This document shows positions 1-11,093 of a stretch of 64,000 nt of DNA, in pieces (the first letter of the stretch is position 1; every line of letters starts with the position of its first letter). Source of the stretch: Nemophila menziesii (lineage: Eukaryota; Streptophyta; Magnoliopsida; Boraginales; Hydrophyllaceae); contig JARWIR010000013.1 of assembly GCA_029959085.1 (NCBI GenBank), forward strand, positions 13,455,186 through 13,519,185, read 5' to 3'. A program made the position numbers and the translations under genes. The notes below the pieces were generated by a model. The model ran no database searches. It worked only from the letters and a program-made list of their open reading frames with translations, and was not told the origin of the DNA.

Positions 1-620
1 CACCACAGGACATTGGATATATCAACCATAAGAGACAGCTAAAATAACAAAAGCCAAAGCACAAACCCGCCACATAGGTCCCCTGCCTATCAATTGAAAC
101 CAGAACCAAGGACAAAGACCCCAATCCGCCCTCCGAACCAACACACCAGCAAACACAAAAATTAGACAAGGGATGGCCAACGTTACCTGAGGAGTAAGCG
201 TCCCTTAATCCAAACTCAAGATGAAGTACAACATAGATGCAGAAGGTATTGAGTCCTTTAAGGCTCAAATGAAAAAGGAGGACGGCCATAAGAATCTGAA
301 AACAGCGACCATCAAAACAAAGGAAACTGGGCCAGCGAATTGGGCCCACAACATCCGCTGCCTTCTTGCGATGAACAACACACTGTGGCCAAGACTCCAT
401 GGACAAGGAAATCAAATGAAGGCGCTAAGGGTGGACTCCGATTGGGAAACAACAAAAAACAAACAGAACCAAAGAAGGAAAAAGCGAAATCAATAAACTG
501 GAAAAGAAGAAGGGACCGCCGCCGTCGATTAGGAAGAGAAGAAGAGAGGTGAGAGATGGAAGATCGACAGCAGCAGAGTAAAGGACTAGGGTTTTTTTAG
601 AGCGATTTTGTTAAATGAAT
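1..620. other. Unassigned left-edge sequence
   Basis: This stretch is clearly less AT-rich than what follows. It holds two overlapping short open frames on the plus strand (221-496 and 340-552) with basic, Lys/Arg-rich ends and no domain I recognise. On the minus strand it would start with a C/T-rich leader containing an AAACCCTAG-like word, as often seen in plant 5' untranslated regions, so it may be the edge of a decayed retroelement or gene leader. No function is claimed. Confidence 0.25.
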
Positions 621-830
621 AGTGTGTATCAAGTCGATGACTACATCAATAAGTATTTTTAATCTGTGACTAGATTGTCAAAATACTAACCATGTTTAAT
701 ATTACTCCTTCATTGATTGTAGTTTGTATTATTTGTGATTTGATAGAGCTAATTGCATTATTTAAAAAGATGAGAATTTTAGTTTTAATTTTCAAATATA
801 TATATATATATATACTAGGTAAAACCCGTA

Positions 831-1040
831 TCTGAAGATATTAAAGTAAAAATGAATTCAGTTGACAGGAATCGAACCCAGGTTTAAAAAAAACTGTGTC
901 TGAAGACACTAAAGCAGCAATGAATTCCGTTGACAGGAATCAAACCCAGGTTCGAAAAAAATATTAATAAGTGGGGCCAGAATCAATCCTGGCCACCACT
1001 TATGTTTAGCCAGATTTAATCCTGGCCACCACTTATGTAG
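831..1040. repeat. Two adjacent duplicated motifs with a B-box-like word
   Basis: A ~54-bp unit beginning TCTGAAGA occurs at 831-884 and again at 899-953. A ~28-bp unit ending CCACCACTTATG follows at about 976-1004 and 1009-1037. On the minus strand the first unit contains GGTTCGATTCC, a good match to the RNA polymerase III B box, so the segment may derive from a tRNA-related SINE. No A box or tail was located. Confidence 0.45.
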
Positions 1041-1127
1041 GTAAATCCGGACCGTAGAAAAAATTCTGAAATATAATATAGATAATAACACAGGGTATAT
1101 TTGTCAAAAGATATTTAATAAAGGTAT

Positions 1128-1660
1128 CTAATTATTAATTTAAGTTTTTAATTATTTATTTAATAAAAAAATACCTAATCAAACAATTATTTATAGAAAA
1201 TACCCCCTTTATATTTTTTATACATTTATTACCATTATTATTGAATATATTATTTTATTTTTAATACAATATTTATTTTTAAATATTAAACAAATAATAG
1301 GGTACTTCTACCACCACCACCACGTATTTAACCACCACTACAACCACCATCTACTACTAATTTAATCAAACAGGCGCATCCGTGAATTTTTTTTAAATCG
1401 TCATAACTAATTCTAGAAAAATCAGAAAAATATAAATTTGCATAATTGGATAAAGCAAATTAATATTTACGTCTATGATTTTTTTTGATTTTTTTCGCAG
1501 ACACGGATTTTCATGTTTAAAACATGAAATTCATTGTTTGAAATAGTGATTTTTTTTTTGCAGACACGGATTTTCATGTTTAAAATGTGAAATTACATGT
1601 TCAAAACATTAAATTCCGTATCTGTTAAAAAAATTCAAAAAACTTAAAAAAGCTCAAAAT
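1128..1660 (+). repeat. Dispersed fold-back repeat, truncated copy
   Basis: This segment matches 42390-42900 in the same order and orientation: a T/A-rich start, a CCACCACCAC tract, a shared AAATCGTCATAACTAATT word, a shared AAGCAAATTAATATTTACGT word, then a block of palindromic AAACATGAAATTTCATGTTT words. The second copy continues into an inverted copy of itself. This one stops at about 1660, so it lacks the right arm. It is a non-coding repeat of unknown superfamily. Confidence 0.6.
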
Positions 1661-2114
1661 ATTCCAAAAGCCTGTGTGCATTAGTCATGTCACAAGTGTC
1701 TTGCAATGCTAAAATTTCACTTTTCAACAACTGAACTCCCACAAATTTATTTTGGTAACGTGATTAGTAATCTGATCTTCATTATCAAGGGCAACAACTG
1801 AAATTTCTGCTTGTTTCCATTCACTAAAGAAAAAAGTATCACAAAAAGTATGTCTATTTGTCGAATTATCTTGGGTGATATTTTTCGAAACTCCATTTTG
1901 AGTATAAGGCGAAAAGGAGAACTTCGGTACTAGTCTTCTCAAACAACTCTTTCATAGGGCTATAAGTTTCATGAAGCACAGTATTTCCATTCCATTTCAC
2001 ACTTTCATCGACAACTTTCATCGACAACTTTCATCCTTGTAATTTCTAGATAGATGATAAAAAATGCTATAATTGAAGACCCCATTGGTTATATTCTTAC
2101 AAACACCTTAAAAC

Positions 2115-2677
2115 TAGGGGTGTCAATAGTTATGGTTTAAAACAAAACAAATGGGTAAGTAATCCGAATATATAACCATGGTTTGAACCCTTATTTTATG
2201 GTTCTACAAAGTGTACCCTATGGTTAAATTATTAGGTTATGCTTTTAGATAGAAATAAAATCAAATAACTGAAAACTGTATATTATGATTTATATTTTTA
2301 TATTTTAGAATAAACTATGTAATAAATTATATTTAAATTTTAATATTAAAATTAAAATATTATATTTAAACAACTAAGTAACATATACCCAATTTTGATT
2401 AGAGACCAAATTTTTATAACCTTCGGAGTTTTTTCTTCTTTTTATGATCTTGTTTTATAAAATTTTGAGAATATTTATATAGTCATAGTTCAGATATGGT
2501 TAATACCAAAAAACGAAAAACGTTTAAAAAACTGAAAACTAATGGCTTGGTAATAGTTTTAAAAAGTGTAATTGATGGATAAAAATGTGAGGTTATAGAT
2601 TTTAATAGAATAAATGGTTATGGTTATGCTTAAAAGTTTTAATTTTTTGGCGGTCAACCGAACCGTTTCCATCCCTA
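2115..2677. mobile_element. Non-autonomous hAT-like element (563 bp)
   Basis: The ends read TAGGGGTGTCAA and, inverted, TAGGGATGGAAA, a terminal inverted repeat typical of small plant hAT derivatives. It is flanked by near-identical 8-bp direct repeats, CTTAAAAC (2107-2114) and CCTAAAAC (2678-2685); 8-bp target duplications are diagnostic of hAT transposases. The interior is AT-rich and non-coding, so mobilisation would need a transposase from elsewhere. Confidence 0.7.
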
Positions 2678-2689
2678 CCTAAAACACAC

Positions 2690-3475
2690 CGCAACCACTT
2701 ATCTTTTAAATCCATAGACCAGAGCTTGCAAACGGAGCTCCAAAGATAGAGGCTTAGTGGAAATGGTTGCTGAGCTTGGTGGCGAATCTCCATAACTTGA
2801 AGTTTGCAAACAAATCTCAAAGCTTGTGAAGGAGATTCTGGAAATGTGTTGTTGCAAAGGAGCTCGAAACAGAGCTACATAACTCGTACAATGGAGATGC
2901 TCGAAGATTTCACCGAGTTGGTTAGAACTTTTTTGGTGAACCGCTAGAATGGTGAGCTCAGAAGATTTGATATTTGGAGTTTCAGAGTAACGCCAATGGA
3001 GTTGCTGAGTGACACTCGAGATTTGCTCAATGTTAGAGTCAAGGAAGAGAGGTGGTGTTGAGATCGATAACAATCTACTGGTCCTTTATAGTGAAAATGA
3101 GATAATACGACCGAATCTTACTCGAGTCAAATGATTCTTAGATGTATTAAAAGAAATAGACGTTATTTATATATATTTTTAATATACGTGTTCAAGAATT
3201 TTTTGTTGTTGTTATAAGATTAATATTCTTTTAATTAGTTAATAATTGTATTCCTTTTTGTTGAATTTTTTTTAGTCGAATTGAAGTGAAATTGCTTAGT
3301 GTTAATAATTATGTTGATTAATAAAAATTGAAATTGATGCTCATTTTTTTTTACTCAGTATTCCGTTTATGAATGTACTCAATACTTTGATGTAATTTGT
3401 TTAGTTGTTTTCTTAACAAAGTGGTAATTTTTTATATTGATATTTTTATGTTCAGTGTAAAACAAATTTATTTAG
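2690..3475. other. Intergenic, no gene seen
   Basis: Open frames on the minus strand (2602-2820, 2699-3073) have no recognisable domain, no splice continuation and no homologue I know. The rest is AT-rich. Confidence 0.5.
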
Positions 3476-3483
3476 TTTTGACA

Positions 3484-4065
3484 TAGGGCTGCAAACGAGC
3501 CGAGCCGAGCACTAGATGTACATGCTTGTTTGTTTAATTACTCGAGCCGAGCCGAGCCGAGCCGAGCCGAGCTCAAATTTCAACGAGCCGGGCCGAGCCG
3601 AGCTCAAATTTAAACGAGCCGAGCCCGAGCTTCCAATGATTTAAATAAAAAATGTCAGAACTTGTTTGTTTAACTTATAGAACAATCATTTTTAGAGTCG
3701 AGCACGAGTTGCTCATGAACAATTATGGTAGAAATGGGACTTTCATGAACGGTTGGTATCTGATGGGGTGTGTGGTATGAAAATATGAAACATAACATTA
3801 ATGAAAAAATAAATGTCTAAAGAAATTAAAAATATCTAATTTGATATTGAATATTTAATAATATATTTATAAATAAATAATATATTAATTTATAATTCAT
3901 AATTTTAAACGAGCTCACGAGTCGAGCTCGAGCAGGCTCGTTTATTTATCGAGTTTAAAATGAAGCTTGAGCTTGAGCTTGTTTATATTTGAGCCGATCT
4001 CGAATGAGTTTTTCTCCAAGCCGAGCTCGAACGGCTCGCGAGCGGCTTGGTTCTTTCCAGCCCTA
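3484..4065. mobile_element. Non-autonomous hAT element with GAGCC repeats (582 bp)
   Basis: Terminal inverted repeats are TAGGGCTGCAAA on the left and TTTCCAGCCCTA on the right, bounded by a perfect 8-bp target duplication TTTTGACA (3476-3483 and 4066-4073). Subterminal DNA is packed with GAGCC/GAGCT words, including a (GAGCC)n run near 3545-3585, with inverted counterparts on the right arm. Such clustered subterminal motifs are normally transposase binding sites in hAT elements. No coding capacity. Confidence 0.85.
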
Positions 4066-4074
4066 TTTTGACAT

Positions 4075-5079
4075 CTACCATGCTCATTATTTTTTTGTTC
4101 AATATTATACAAATGTGTTTAGTAGTGCTCAGTAATCTTTTAATCAAATTAAACAATTTTTTACACTTACCATACTAAGTGTTGACACTGAGCATACACA
4201 ATGTTAACGCTAAAGACTGAATAAACTAACTGTTAAGATTGTGAATGTTCAGTATTGGCATCGTCCGTGCTCTATTTAGATGCCGACAACGACCATTGTT
4301 GGTCCTTTGCTCTTTTTTTTTTTTTTTTTTTCAAATGGTCGTTTGCTCTGAACATGTTTAATAACAACGATTTGTGCTTTTCAATTATAAATTATGTTTT
4401 ATTTTTATTTTTTTGTAATCCTTAATTCTTTAAAAATAATAATATCTTTTATAGTCTTTCTGAGATTTTTTTCGAAGAATCTTAAAAATATAAAAATATT
4501 TTTACCCAACGGGTCTTGAAGACCACTTATTAAGACCCAAACACCCTCACTTAATCAATTCTTCTTACTAAGGACCAATTAAAAGATTTTACACTATAAA
4601 TCTATTTTTCCACTATCCATTATATCCTCAAATATTTTTATCCACTATATATACACACTTACACACATAAATCACAAACCCTAAAAAAACTCTTTCCCCT
4701 CTCCCCACCCAACCTAACATCCATAATTATAAGCTTGAGAAGCTCCAACTCTTTTCTCGAGCTTCGACACGACAACAAAAACCATGAAAGTTCATTGAAG
4801 ATCCAACGAAGATCCAACATACGTTTTAATGTAGTCTCCATTTTCGAAGCCATGGCAGGTGAGTTTGAGATTTTCAACCGAGTTCAGCAGTGTTTGAGAT
4901 CCATGGTAGTCTTTAAGGGCCATTGACGAGAAAGAATCAACCATCGACAAGCTTGGATCTCGACGAGTTTCAGGCAAGCACAATAGATTTTGACGAGTTT
5001 CATTTGTTTTTTGGAGCACATATCCGTGAAGATGAAGCCTACATACGAGATCCATGTTCATGTTTTTTTAGTTAATTGT
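4075..5079. other. Intergenic, no gene seen
   Basis: AT-rich DNA with a ~21-nt poly-T run near 4311-4331. Short open frames on both strands at 4659-5061 overlap each other in antisense and carry no domain, so no gene is called. Confidence 0.5.
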
Positions 5080-5860
5080 AAATTATGTTATTTTAAAATA
5101 CTCAGTGATTTTGTATAAATAATAAGTAATTTTGTATTAATACTTGGTAATTTTGTGTAATACTTATTATTTAATTGTAAGTTTATAAATTTGTTAAATA
5201 CCCGGTGATTTTTGTGTTGATACTCATCATTTTTGCTTTAATACTTAGTAATTTGTGTCAATGCTCAGTGTCCTCAGTGATACTTAGAGTTTTAACCAAG
5301 CTTTTGCTGTTGTTGGAATTATTTTTTTGCATTTAATCAGCATTCTCAGTGATTTTGCTGTGTACTTAGTGATTTTTTACTGAGTACTCAGTGTTTTGGT
5401 TGAGCATTCTCAGTGACTTTGTTGACTACTTAGTGATTTTGTTGAGTACTCAATGACTTTGTTGAGCACACTTATTGACTTTGTTGGGCATACTGAATCT
5501 GGTAAATATTCTTAACACGTTTTTTGCTGAGTACTCAGTGATTTTGCTGGTAAATTCTCTTAATATTATTTAAAATCACTAAGTATTAACACAAAGTCAC
5601 TACTATTAACACAAAATTACTGAGTACTTAAAAATTACAGAAATTACAACTATTTAATGAGTATTAACAAAAAATTACTAAATATTTAAAAATCATAGAA
5701 GTTACAACTAATTAATGAGTAATAACACAAAATCACTGAGTATTAAAGCAAAATCATTGACTATCTAACACAAGTGAGTATTTCAAAATCACGAAAATTA
5801 CAGTTAATCACAAAGTCACTGAGTATTAACATATAATCATTAAGTATTATCTAGCAAATC
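5080..5860. repeat. Mirror-arranged degenerate array of an ACTCAGTGATTTTG word
   Basis: From about 5098 to 5560 the plus strand repeats variants of TACTCAGTGATTTTG at short, irregular spacing. From about 5570 to 5850 the same word appears in the opposite orientation (AAAATCACTGAGTATTA). The array is therefore a large imperfect fold-back made of short tandem units. Nothing in it codes for protein. Confidence 0.6.
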
Positions 5861-6220
5861 CATGAATCTTCTTTTTCGTTGTACCAGGAATTTACCCAAG
5901 AACAGAACATAACAGATGGATGCCAGCTATTAAAACCCGACCTTCTCCAACAATTCTAAAAAATGTTAAAATTCGATATCCACAAAGCTTAGAAGATATA
6001 TCTTCTCGAACTAAGTCAGGAATACAAAATTGTTGAATTATTGAAAAACATGAAGTTTTGAACATGAAACTCCGATCTGTTGCCAAGAATAACAGATGTG
6101 CCATTGATTTGTCGCCGTGAATGACAATGATTTTCTTGAGTGTCTCCATATAGAAAAGAGAAGAGAGGAGAGAATAGTAGCCGAAGGTAGAAAGAAATTG
6201 AATAAAATAGAAATATTGAT

Positions 6221-6289
6221 TAATGATTTACTTTCAACCAACTCACGCTATATCATGGTGGTATATTGGGTGGTATATATCATTATTCT
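6221..6289. mobile_element. Truncated copy of the 54.6-kb MITE
   Basis: The segment aligns with the right end of the element at 54595-54772: TTAATGATTTA, then an AACCAA/ACCAAT block, then the terminal GGGTGGTATATATCATTA. The left part is missing. Only the right inverted repeat is kept. Confidence 0.5.
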
Positions 6290-6371
6290 TGTTTTTTTTT
6301 TAAACCTTTCGAGCTTTTATTATCCTAAAATTTACATTTATCCTATAAGACTTTAAAGAACAAAATATCCA

Positions 6372-6588
6372 TACAATCTTTTATTATTTATGATAATATC
6401 TATAAAATTCTGTAAATTAATCACCCAAATATAAATTAATAATACTCCATACAATTTATGATAATATCTATAAAATTCTGTAAATCAATCACCCAAATAT
6501 ATATCAATAATACTACTCCATACAATTTATGATAATATCTATAAAATCCTATAAATTAATCATCCAAATATAAATCAATAATACTCCA
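6372..6588. repeat. Three-copy ~70-bp tandem repeat
   Basis: Units run from about 6372, 6450 and 6521 and share the words TTTATGATAATATCTATAAAAT and AATAATACTCCA. The first unit has an extra few bases near its start. Non-coding. Confidence 0.75.
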
Positions 6589-6972
6589 TACAGTTTTGTC
6601 CTTAAAGTTCGCGGGCTACTATATATCACTTCTTATACCCATGATGGTTTTTAATAGAATTAAAAAGAGGGCGAGATACTTTTGAAATAATTGAAATAAA
6701 ATATAATTAAACACATCACGAAATCTAAATGTTTCGGTGAGTTATAAGTTTGTTGTAATATAATCTGGTACGTTTCTTTCTAAAGCCATTCTCCCTTATT
6801 ATAATATAATATATGTAATATCTAAATTATCAAACTTCAAACGAACCGAGATCATCTTTATATTGACTTAACCAGATTTGTTAGTTATGAAGTGGAATAT
6901 AGATGAGCGGGAGTGGCAGCCGCCAGAAACCCATCACCTTTACCACTTTCGATGCTTTTTATCTTTATCTTG

Positions 6973-7245
6973 AGTTTTTTCTAATATTAACGTATTTTTA
7001 ATAAATAATTGGCAATTTGGCATATAAAGAAAAGTATTTTCAGATTTAGCACAAGGGCGGCATCCCGAACACCGCCCTTAGGTAAAATTGTATTTTTGTT
7101 AAGGGCGGTGGTTGAAAGACCGCCCTTACAATTTTGCCTAAGGACGGTGTTCAGGATGCCGCCATTGTGCTAAATCTGAAAATACTTTTCTTTATATGCC
7201 AAATTGCTAATTATTTATAAAAAAATGCTAACATTGAAAAAAACT
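6973..7245. mobile_element. Fold-back Mutator-like MITE (273 bp)
   Basis: The element is almost entirely one inverted repeat: the left arm beginning AGTTTTTTCTAATATTAACG pairs with the right arm down to a GGGCGGT-rich core. It is flanked by an 11-bp direct repeat TCTTTATCTTG (6962-6972 and 7246-7256). A 9-11-bp target duplication with long terminal inverted repeats is the hallmark of Mutator-like elements. The core carries four AGGGCGGT/ACCGCCCT words in alternating orientation. No open frame. Confidence 0.8.
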
Positions 7246-7679
7246 TCTTTATCTTGTAAGTTGTAACTCACCTTAACTTTATCAATACATATAATACGCA
7301 TAAACAACCAAATCCCCTGTAGTTTGCTTGAAGGTCAAATAACCTCTATATGAAAATGGAAAAATCCCCCTTGTGGTTTAGAATTCAAGGCAACCCAGTC
7401 CCTGAGTCACCAATTTGTTAACTTTTTACAAAACTCATAGTATAAAATTAATTATCGCCCAGTAGCCCAACGTGTTCACTTTAGATACTCTAAAACACAT
7501 ACTATAAACGATCCTTTATTAACGTTTCACATGCTAAACTTTACACATAAATGTTCAGCTCGTGTACAAACTAAACATGTTTTTGTCATAACAAAAACAC
7601 TTATTGCTAAAAAAAATGATAAAACACAACTAACGTTGAAAAACATAAATAACAGCTTCGTGATCTGTAAAAAAAGTGC
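7246..7679. other. 3' flank of PBC1
   Basis: AT-rich DNA without a recognisable gene. It should contain the 3' untranslated region and polyadenylation region of the leftward PBC1 gene. Confidence 0.4.
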
Positions 7680-9043
7680 TTAATCCATTCTTCCCTTGAG
7701 TGTCCTTTCAGTCACTTCAGTTGTTGTACTGCAACAACATGATCAAGAATATATATATATATATATATGAAATATATTAAATAAAGGATAGTTAAGGTAG
7801 AGGCTTACACTACATAAACATGTCCTCCCCAACCACTCAAACAGTCACGATCCACTGATGCTAGTAAAGCTTGAGAAATGGTCTCAAACAATTCTTCAGC
7901 TTCCTGAAAAGTTGTGCTACAAACATTAGTTCATAAACATCCCCCCAAAAAAAAAACATTCATTATCTCAATTTTATACAGAAAATAAAACTCTAATTGT
8001 GACAAACCATGTCAGGCTTGAACATTGCTTCACAGGCACCATATAGAGATTCTGATGCAGTTCCAGCAACAACAAAATCCCGGGCAAGCTCTCTACATTT
8101 AAAAATACATAAAAAAGCTCGGGTAAAGTTCAAAAGAGACAATTACAATTACAATTACAAGAGAAGCATTTAGTGGCACATACTTTGCTCCAATTGAATC
8201 CATTGTGCAAATGAAGGGCTTATCATCTTCTCCTAATCCAGCAATCACAGGTTGGCACATGTATTGACCAAATCTGGGCAAAAACACTTAATTTTAACTC
8301 TAGTACTTGTTTCGAAACAATGCAGTTAAAAGATTGTACTACTAAGTACCTTTTCTCGTAAAGAATAGCAGAAACAAGGTTGGCAAAACTCTCTGGCTTC
8401 ATATTCCTCTCTTCTCTGAGCGCGTATAACTTGTGTCGGCAAACAAGACGTCGGTGCCTGCAAAAGTTATTAAAATAAATTACAAAAAGCTAGAATTCAA
8501 AGTTCAAACAATGATTAAATCCCAAGACAAGGACAAAAAAATCTAAAAATATCCTTTTATAAAATGATCTCATTAACATCAATTTTTCCTAAATTATATT
8601 ATTGACACATTTAGAAGGTTTCTCTTCTTCCTACTAGAAACTAGAAAGACAACATTTCATCTAAGTATGGGTTAGTTAATAAAAGAAAAAAAGCTAGTCA
8701 AAAATGGTAATCCCCGACCCCGAATAACAAATTTATATCTTAATGGCACTAACTTATATATACAGACAATGCAATCAATAATCTCCAGAAAAAAGAGACA
8801 TACAACTATATAGTGAAAATAAAAATACATACATATACATATATAGAGAGATATTTACAGTGTTTGAGAATCGGCGGCGAGGCCAGAGAGGCCAATGAAG
8901 AGCTTGTCGTGTATCTTATAAATCCGCTGGAAATCGGTGGCGATTGTTTGCATCTGAACTCCAAGTCGTCGGTCACTAGCGATCGCAAAGCAATTTTTAC
9001 CTACCATCGCCACTAGGGCGCTTCCATTGTAGTAATCAAGCAT
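7680..9043 (-). CDS. PBC1: 20S proteasome subunit beta type-3 (six exons)
   Basis: This is a structural beta-ring subunit of the 20S proteasome core, the protein-degrading chamber of cytosol and nucleus. Exons on the minus strand are 9043-8859, 8457-8350, 8273-8184, 8092-8008, 7903-7809 and 7728-7680, all with GT-AG borders and matching phase, giving 203 residues against 204 in Arabidopsis PBC1. Hallmarks are [20 protein letters not shown] near the N-terminus, [34 protein letters not shown] and a C-terminal KGRMD. It lacks the N-terminal catalytic threonine of the beta-1, -2 and -5 subunits, as expected of inactive beta-3. The start is the one uncertain point: the chosen ATG follows a perfect acceptor-like CAG, while family members begin Met-Ser-Ile-Phe-Glu, so a tiny upstream coding exon is possible. 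Family identity is near certain. Confidence 0.95.
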
Positions 9044-9049
9044 CTGCTC

Positions 9050-9920
9050 GAAATAAAAGAAAATCAGTATTATAGTCAAATAAAAAAAATGAGTATTATA
9101 GTTATTGAAGTATATATACATAGATAGTATATGAATGTATAACTTACTTACGTGTGGATCAAGTAGTATATACTGGTAGCGTTAATTTCTTATGATGTTA
9201 ATAGACTAAAGCAAAGTTATTTTTATATACTATATATTCTTGAAATGTATTTTACGTAAGATATATGGTAAAATCGTTATATATTAGGTAAAAGTTGACT
9301 AAATAGATATATATATATTTGATTTATGTAAATATATTGTAATTTAGTGGTAAGTTAAGTGTATTTTTTCGAAAAAAAATATTAATAACTTAAACATTAA
9401 TTTTAGATAAATAACGAAATAATTATTTTATAAAGTAGATAAATGACAAAATTATAAATAAGTTTAGACAATTTTAGATAAATGAGGAAATTAAGAAATT
9501 TTAGATAATATATTTAAAAATTAACAATAATTTTAGATAAGTTAGGTCTATTACGAAATATAAAATAAGTTTAGTTATATTTTAGGCAAATAGTAAATAA
9601 TATAATGTAAGTTTTATTTGCATTTTTTTAATAATATATTTAATGATTTGGCCTTTAATTTAGGATTGTGAATAAATTTTTGGCCTTAGAGTTAGCACTT
9701 TTTTGCCTTAGATTAAGCATAATATTAAATAATATTATTGTTGCATGTTTAGTGTGATTTTTCGTAAAAAAAAAAAGATGAAAAAAAACGTATAATGATT
9801 TCTGAAATAAATTAGATATATACGAGTTAAATACTAATTATAGATAAATAATTGCCTCAATATATGCTAAATCATATTTAATTTTGCTATACATTTTTGT
9901 CTAATAAAAACTAAAAAAAA
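9050..9920. other. PBC1 upstream region, AT-rich
   Basis: Probable 5' flank and promoter region of PBC1, with no open frame of interest. A splice-donor-like ACACGTAAGTAAG on the minus strand near 9145-9155 could close a non-coding or very short first exon, but no ATG in a good context was found beside it. Confidence 0.35.
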
Positions 9921-9922
9921 CG

Positions 9923-10056
9923 AGATCAATAGTTGGCCTAGTGGTTAGGTTACTCTGCAGAGATCAAGAGGTTTTGGGATCGAATCTCATTGAAGTCATT
10001 TACTCCGAATCTAAAGTTGTTCTCTCATGTATTAAAAAGAAAAACTAAAAAAAAAA
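9923..10056 (+). mobile_element. tRNA-derived SINE with target duplication
   Basis: An A box (TGGCCTAGTGG, near 9934) and a degenerate B box (GGATCGAATCT, near 9979) lie about 45 bp apart, as in tRNA-derived SINEs. The unit ends in an A-rich tail. A 17-bp direct repeat AAAAACTAAAAAAAACG flanks it (9906-9922 and 10057-10073), as expected for LINE-driven insertion, although the repeat is itself low in complexity. Confidence 0.7.
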
Positions 10057-10169
10057 AAAAACTAAAAAAAACGTGTAATTAGATAGATTTAGCATAATAG
10101 TATTTATTGGATTTTTAATCTTTTTTTTTTAATTGGCAAATCAAACTACATATAAAGCTCAAACATTAA

Positions 10170-10415
10170 TTTTTTTTTTTTTTAGACTAGTTATTACAAA
10201 TCTTCTCAATTAATTATCTAGCATAGCCAACAACCTTCTTTAACTTTCTTCCATCTTCAGGATTCGAACCTTGGACCTCATGAATGAGACAATAGAGCCC
10301 ATAGAGCCCTGGCCAACAACCTTCTTTAACTTTCTTCTACTTTCGGGATTCGAACCATGTACCTCTTAATTGAGAGACAGGGCTCTGGCCAGATGAGCTA
10401 GCTCACCTGGTTTGA
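10170..10415 (-). mobile_element. tRNA-derived SINE with a duplicated B-box segment
   Basis: Read on the minus strand, an A-box-like TGAGCTAGCTCATCTGG near 10408-10392 is followed by a perfect B box GGTTCGAATCC near 10353, then a second B box (GGTTCGAATCC near 10269) inside a repeated ~84-bp segment. A shared CAACCTTCTTTAACTTTCTT word marks both copies on the plus strand (10230s and 10314s). The 3' end is a T run on the plus strand (about 10170-10184), i.e. the A tail of the element. Confidence 0.6.
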
Positions 10416-10439
10416 ATTTTTAATCTTAAAATGAATAGA

Positions 10440-11060
10440 TTTTTGTAAGGAATTATTTAGTAACTAAGGTGGTTTTAGTTGTTTAATAAAATAGTTAATT
10501 AAGCCTATTAAAAAATGAAGTAGGCCCTTTTAGTAATGTATAGGCTCATTTTGAAAATTTACTTTAGGAAAAAATATATAGTCCCATTTAAAAATATATA
10601 TGACATTTAGAAATGAATACTTTAGAAAAAATATATAGGCCCATTTTTAAAAATGTCCCAAAAAAATTGTAGGCCCATTTTAAAATATATAGGCCCATTT
10701 AGTAATTAATCGACCCATTTTAAAAATTTCTGCTAAAAAAAATATGTGCGGCATTTTAAAATATATATAGACCCATTTAGTATTAATAGGCCCGTTTTTA
10801 AAATTTTTGCTAGAAAAAAAAATATATAGGCCCATTTTAAAATTTATAGGCCATTTAGTAATTAAAATACCGATTGTAAATTTAATAGGCCCATTTCGAA
10901 TTTAGTAGGAAAAAGTATCTTAGAAAGAATATATAAGCCCATTTCAAATTTAATAGATCCATTTTGAAAAATTATGTGCGAAAAAAAAAATATAGGCCCA
11001 TTTAGTAACTAAATAAGTAGATTTAGCATTTAATAGGCCCATTCCGAAATTAAAAAGGTT
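10440..11060. repeat. Degenerate array of TATAGGCCCATTTT units
   Basis: About fifteen copies of TATAGGCCCATTTtAAAA, spaced 20-60 bp and separated by A-rich linkers, fill this stretch. Each unit contains GGCCCA, the reverse complement of the plant 'site II' TGGGCC element. No coding signal. The array ends next to the FAR1-domain fragment. Confidence 0.65.
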
Positions 11061-11093
11061 ATGAACATGTAATATATGTACGATGAATAGTCA

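Noticed and set aside
2602..3073. Two overlapping minus-strand open frames of 72 and 124 codons
   Set aside because: No recognisable domain, no plausible splice continuation, and they lie in repeat-rich DNA between two hAT elements.
4659..5061. Antisense pair of short open frames
   Set aside because: They mirror each other on opposite strands with no conserved motif, which is what chance stop-free stretches look like.
9923..10415. Possible tRNA genes suggested by A and B boxes
   Set aside because: The cloverleaf cannot be completed, the units have A-rich tails, and one has a target duplication, so they are SINEs.
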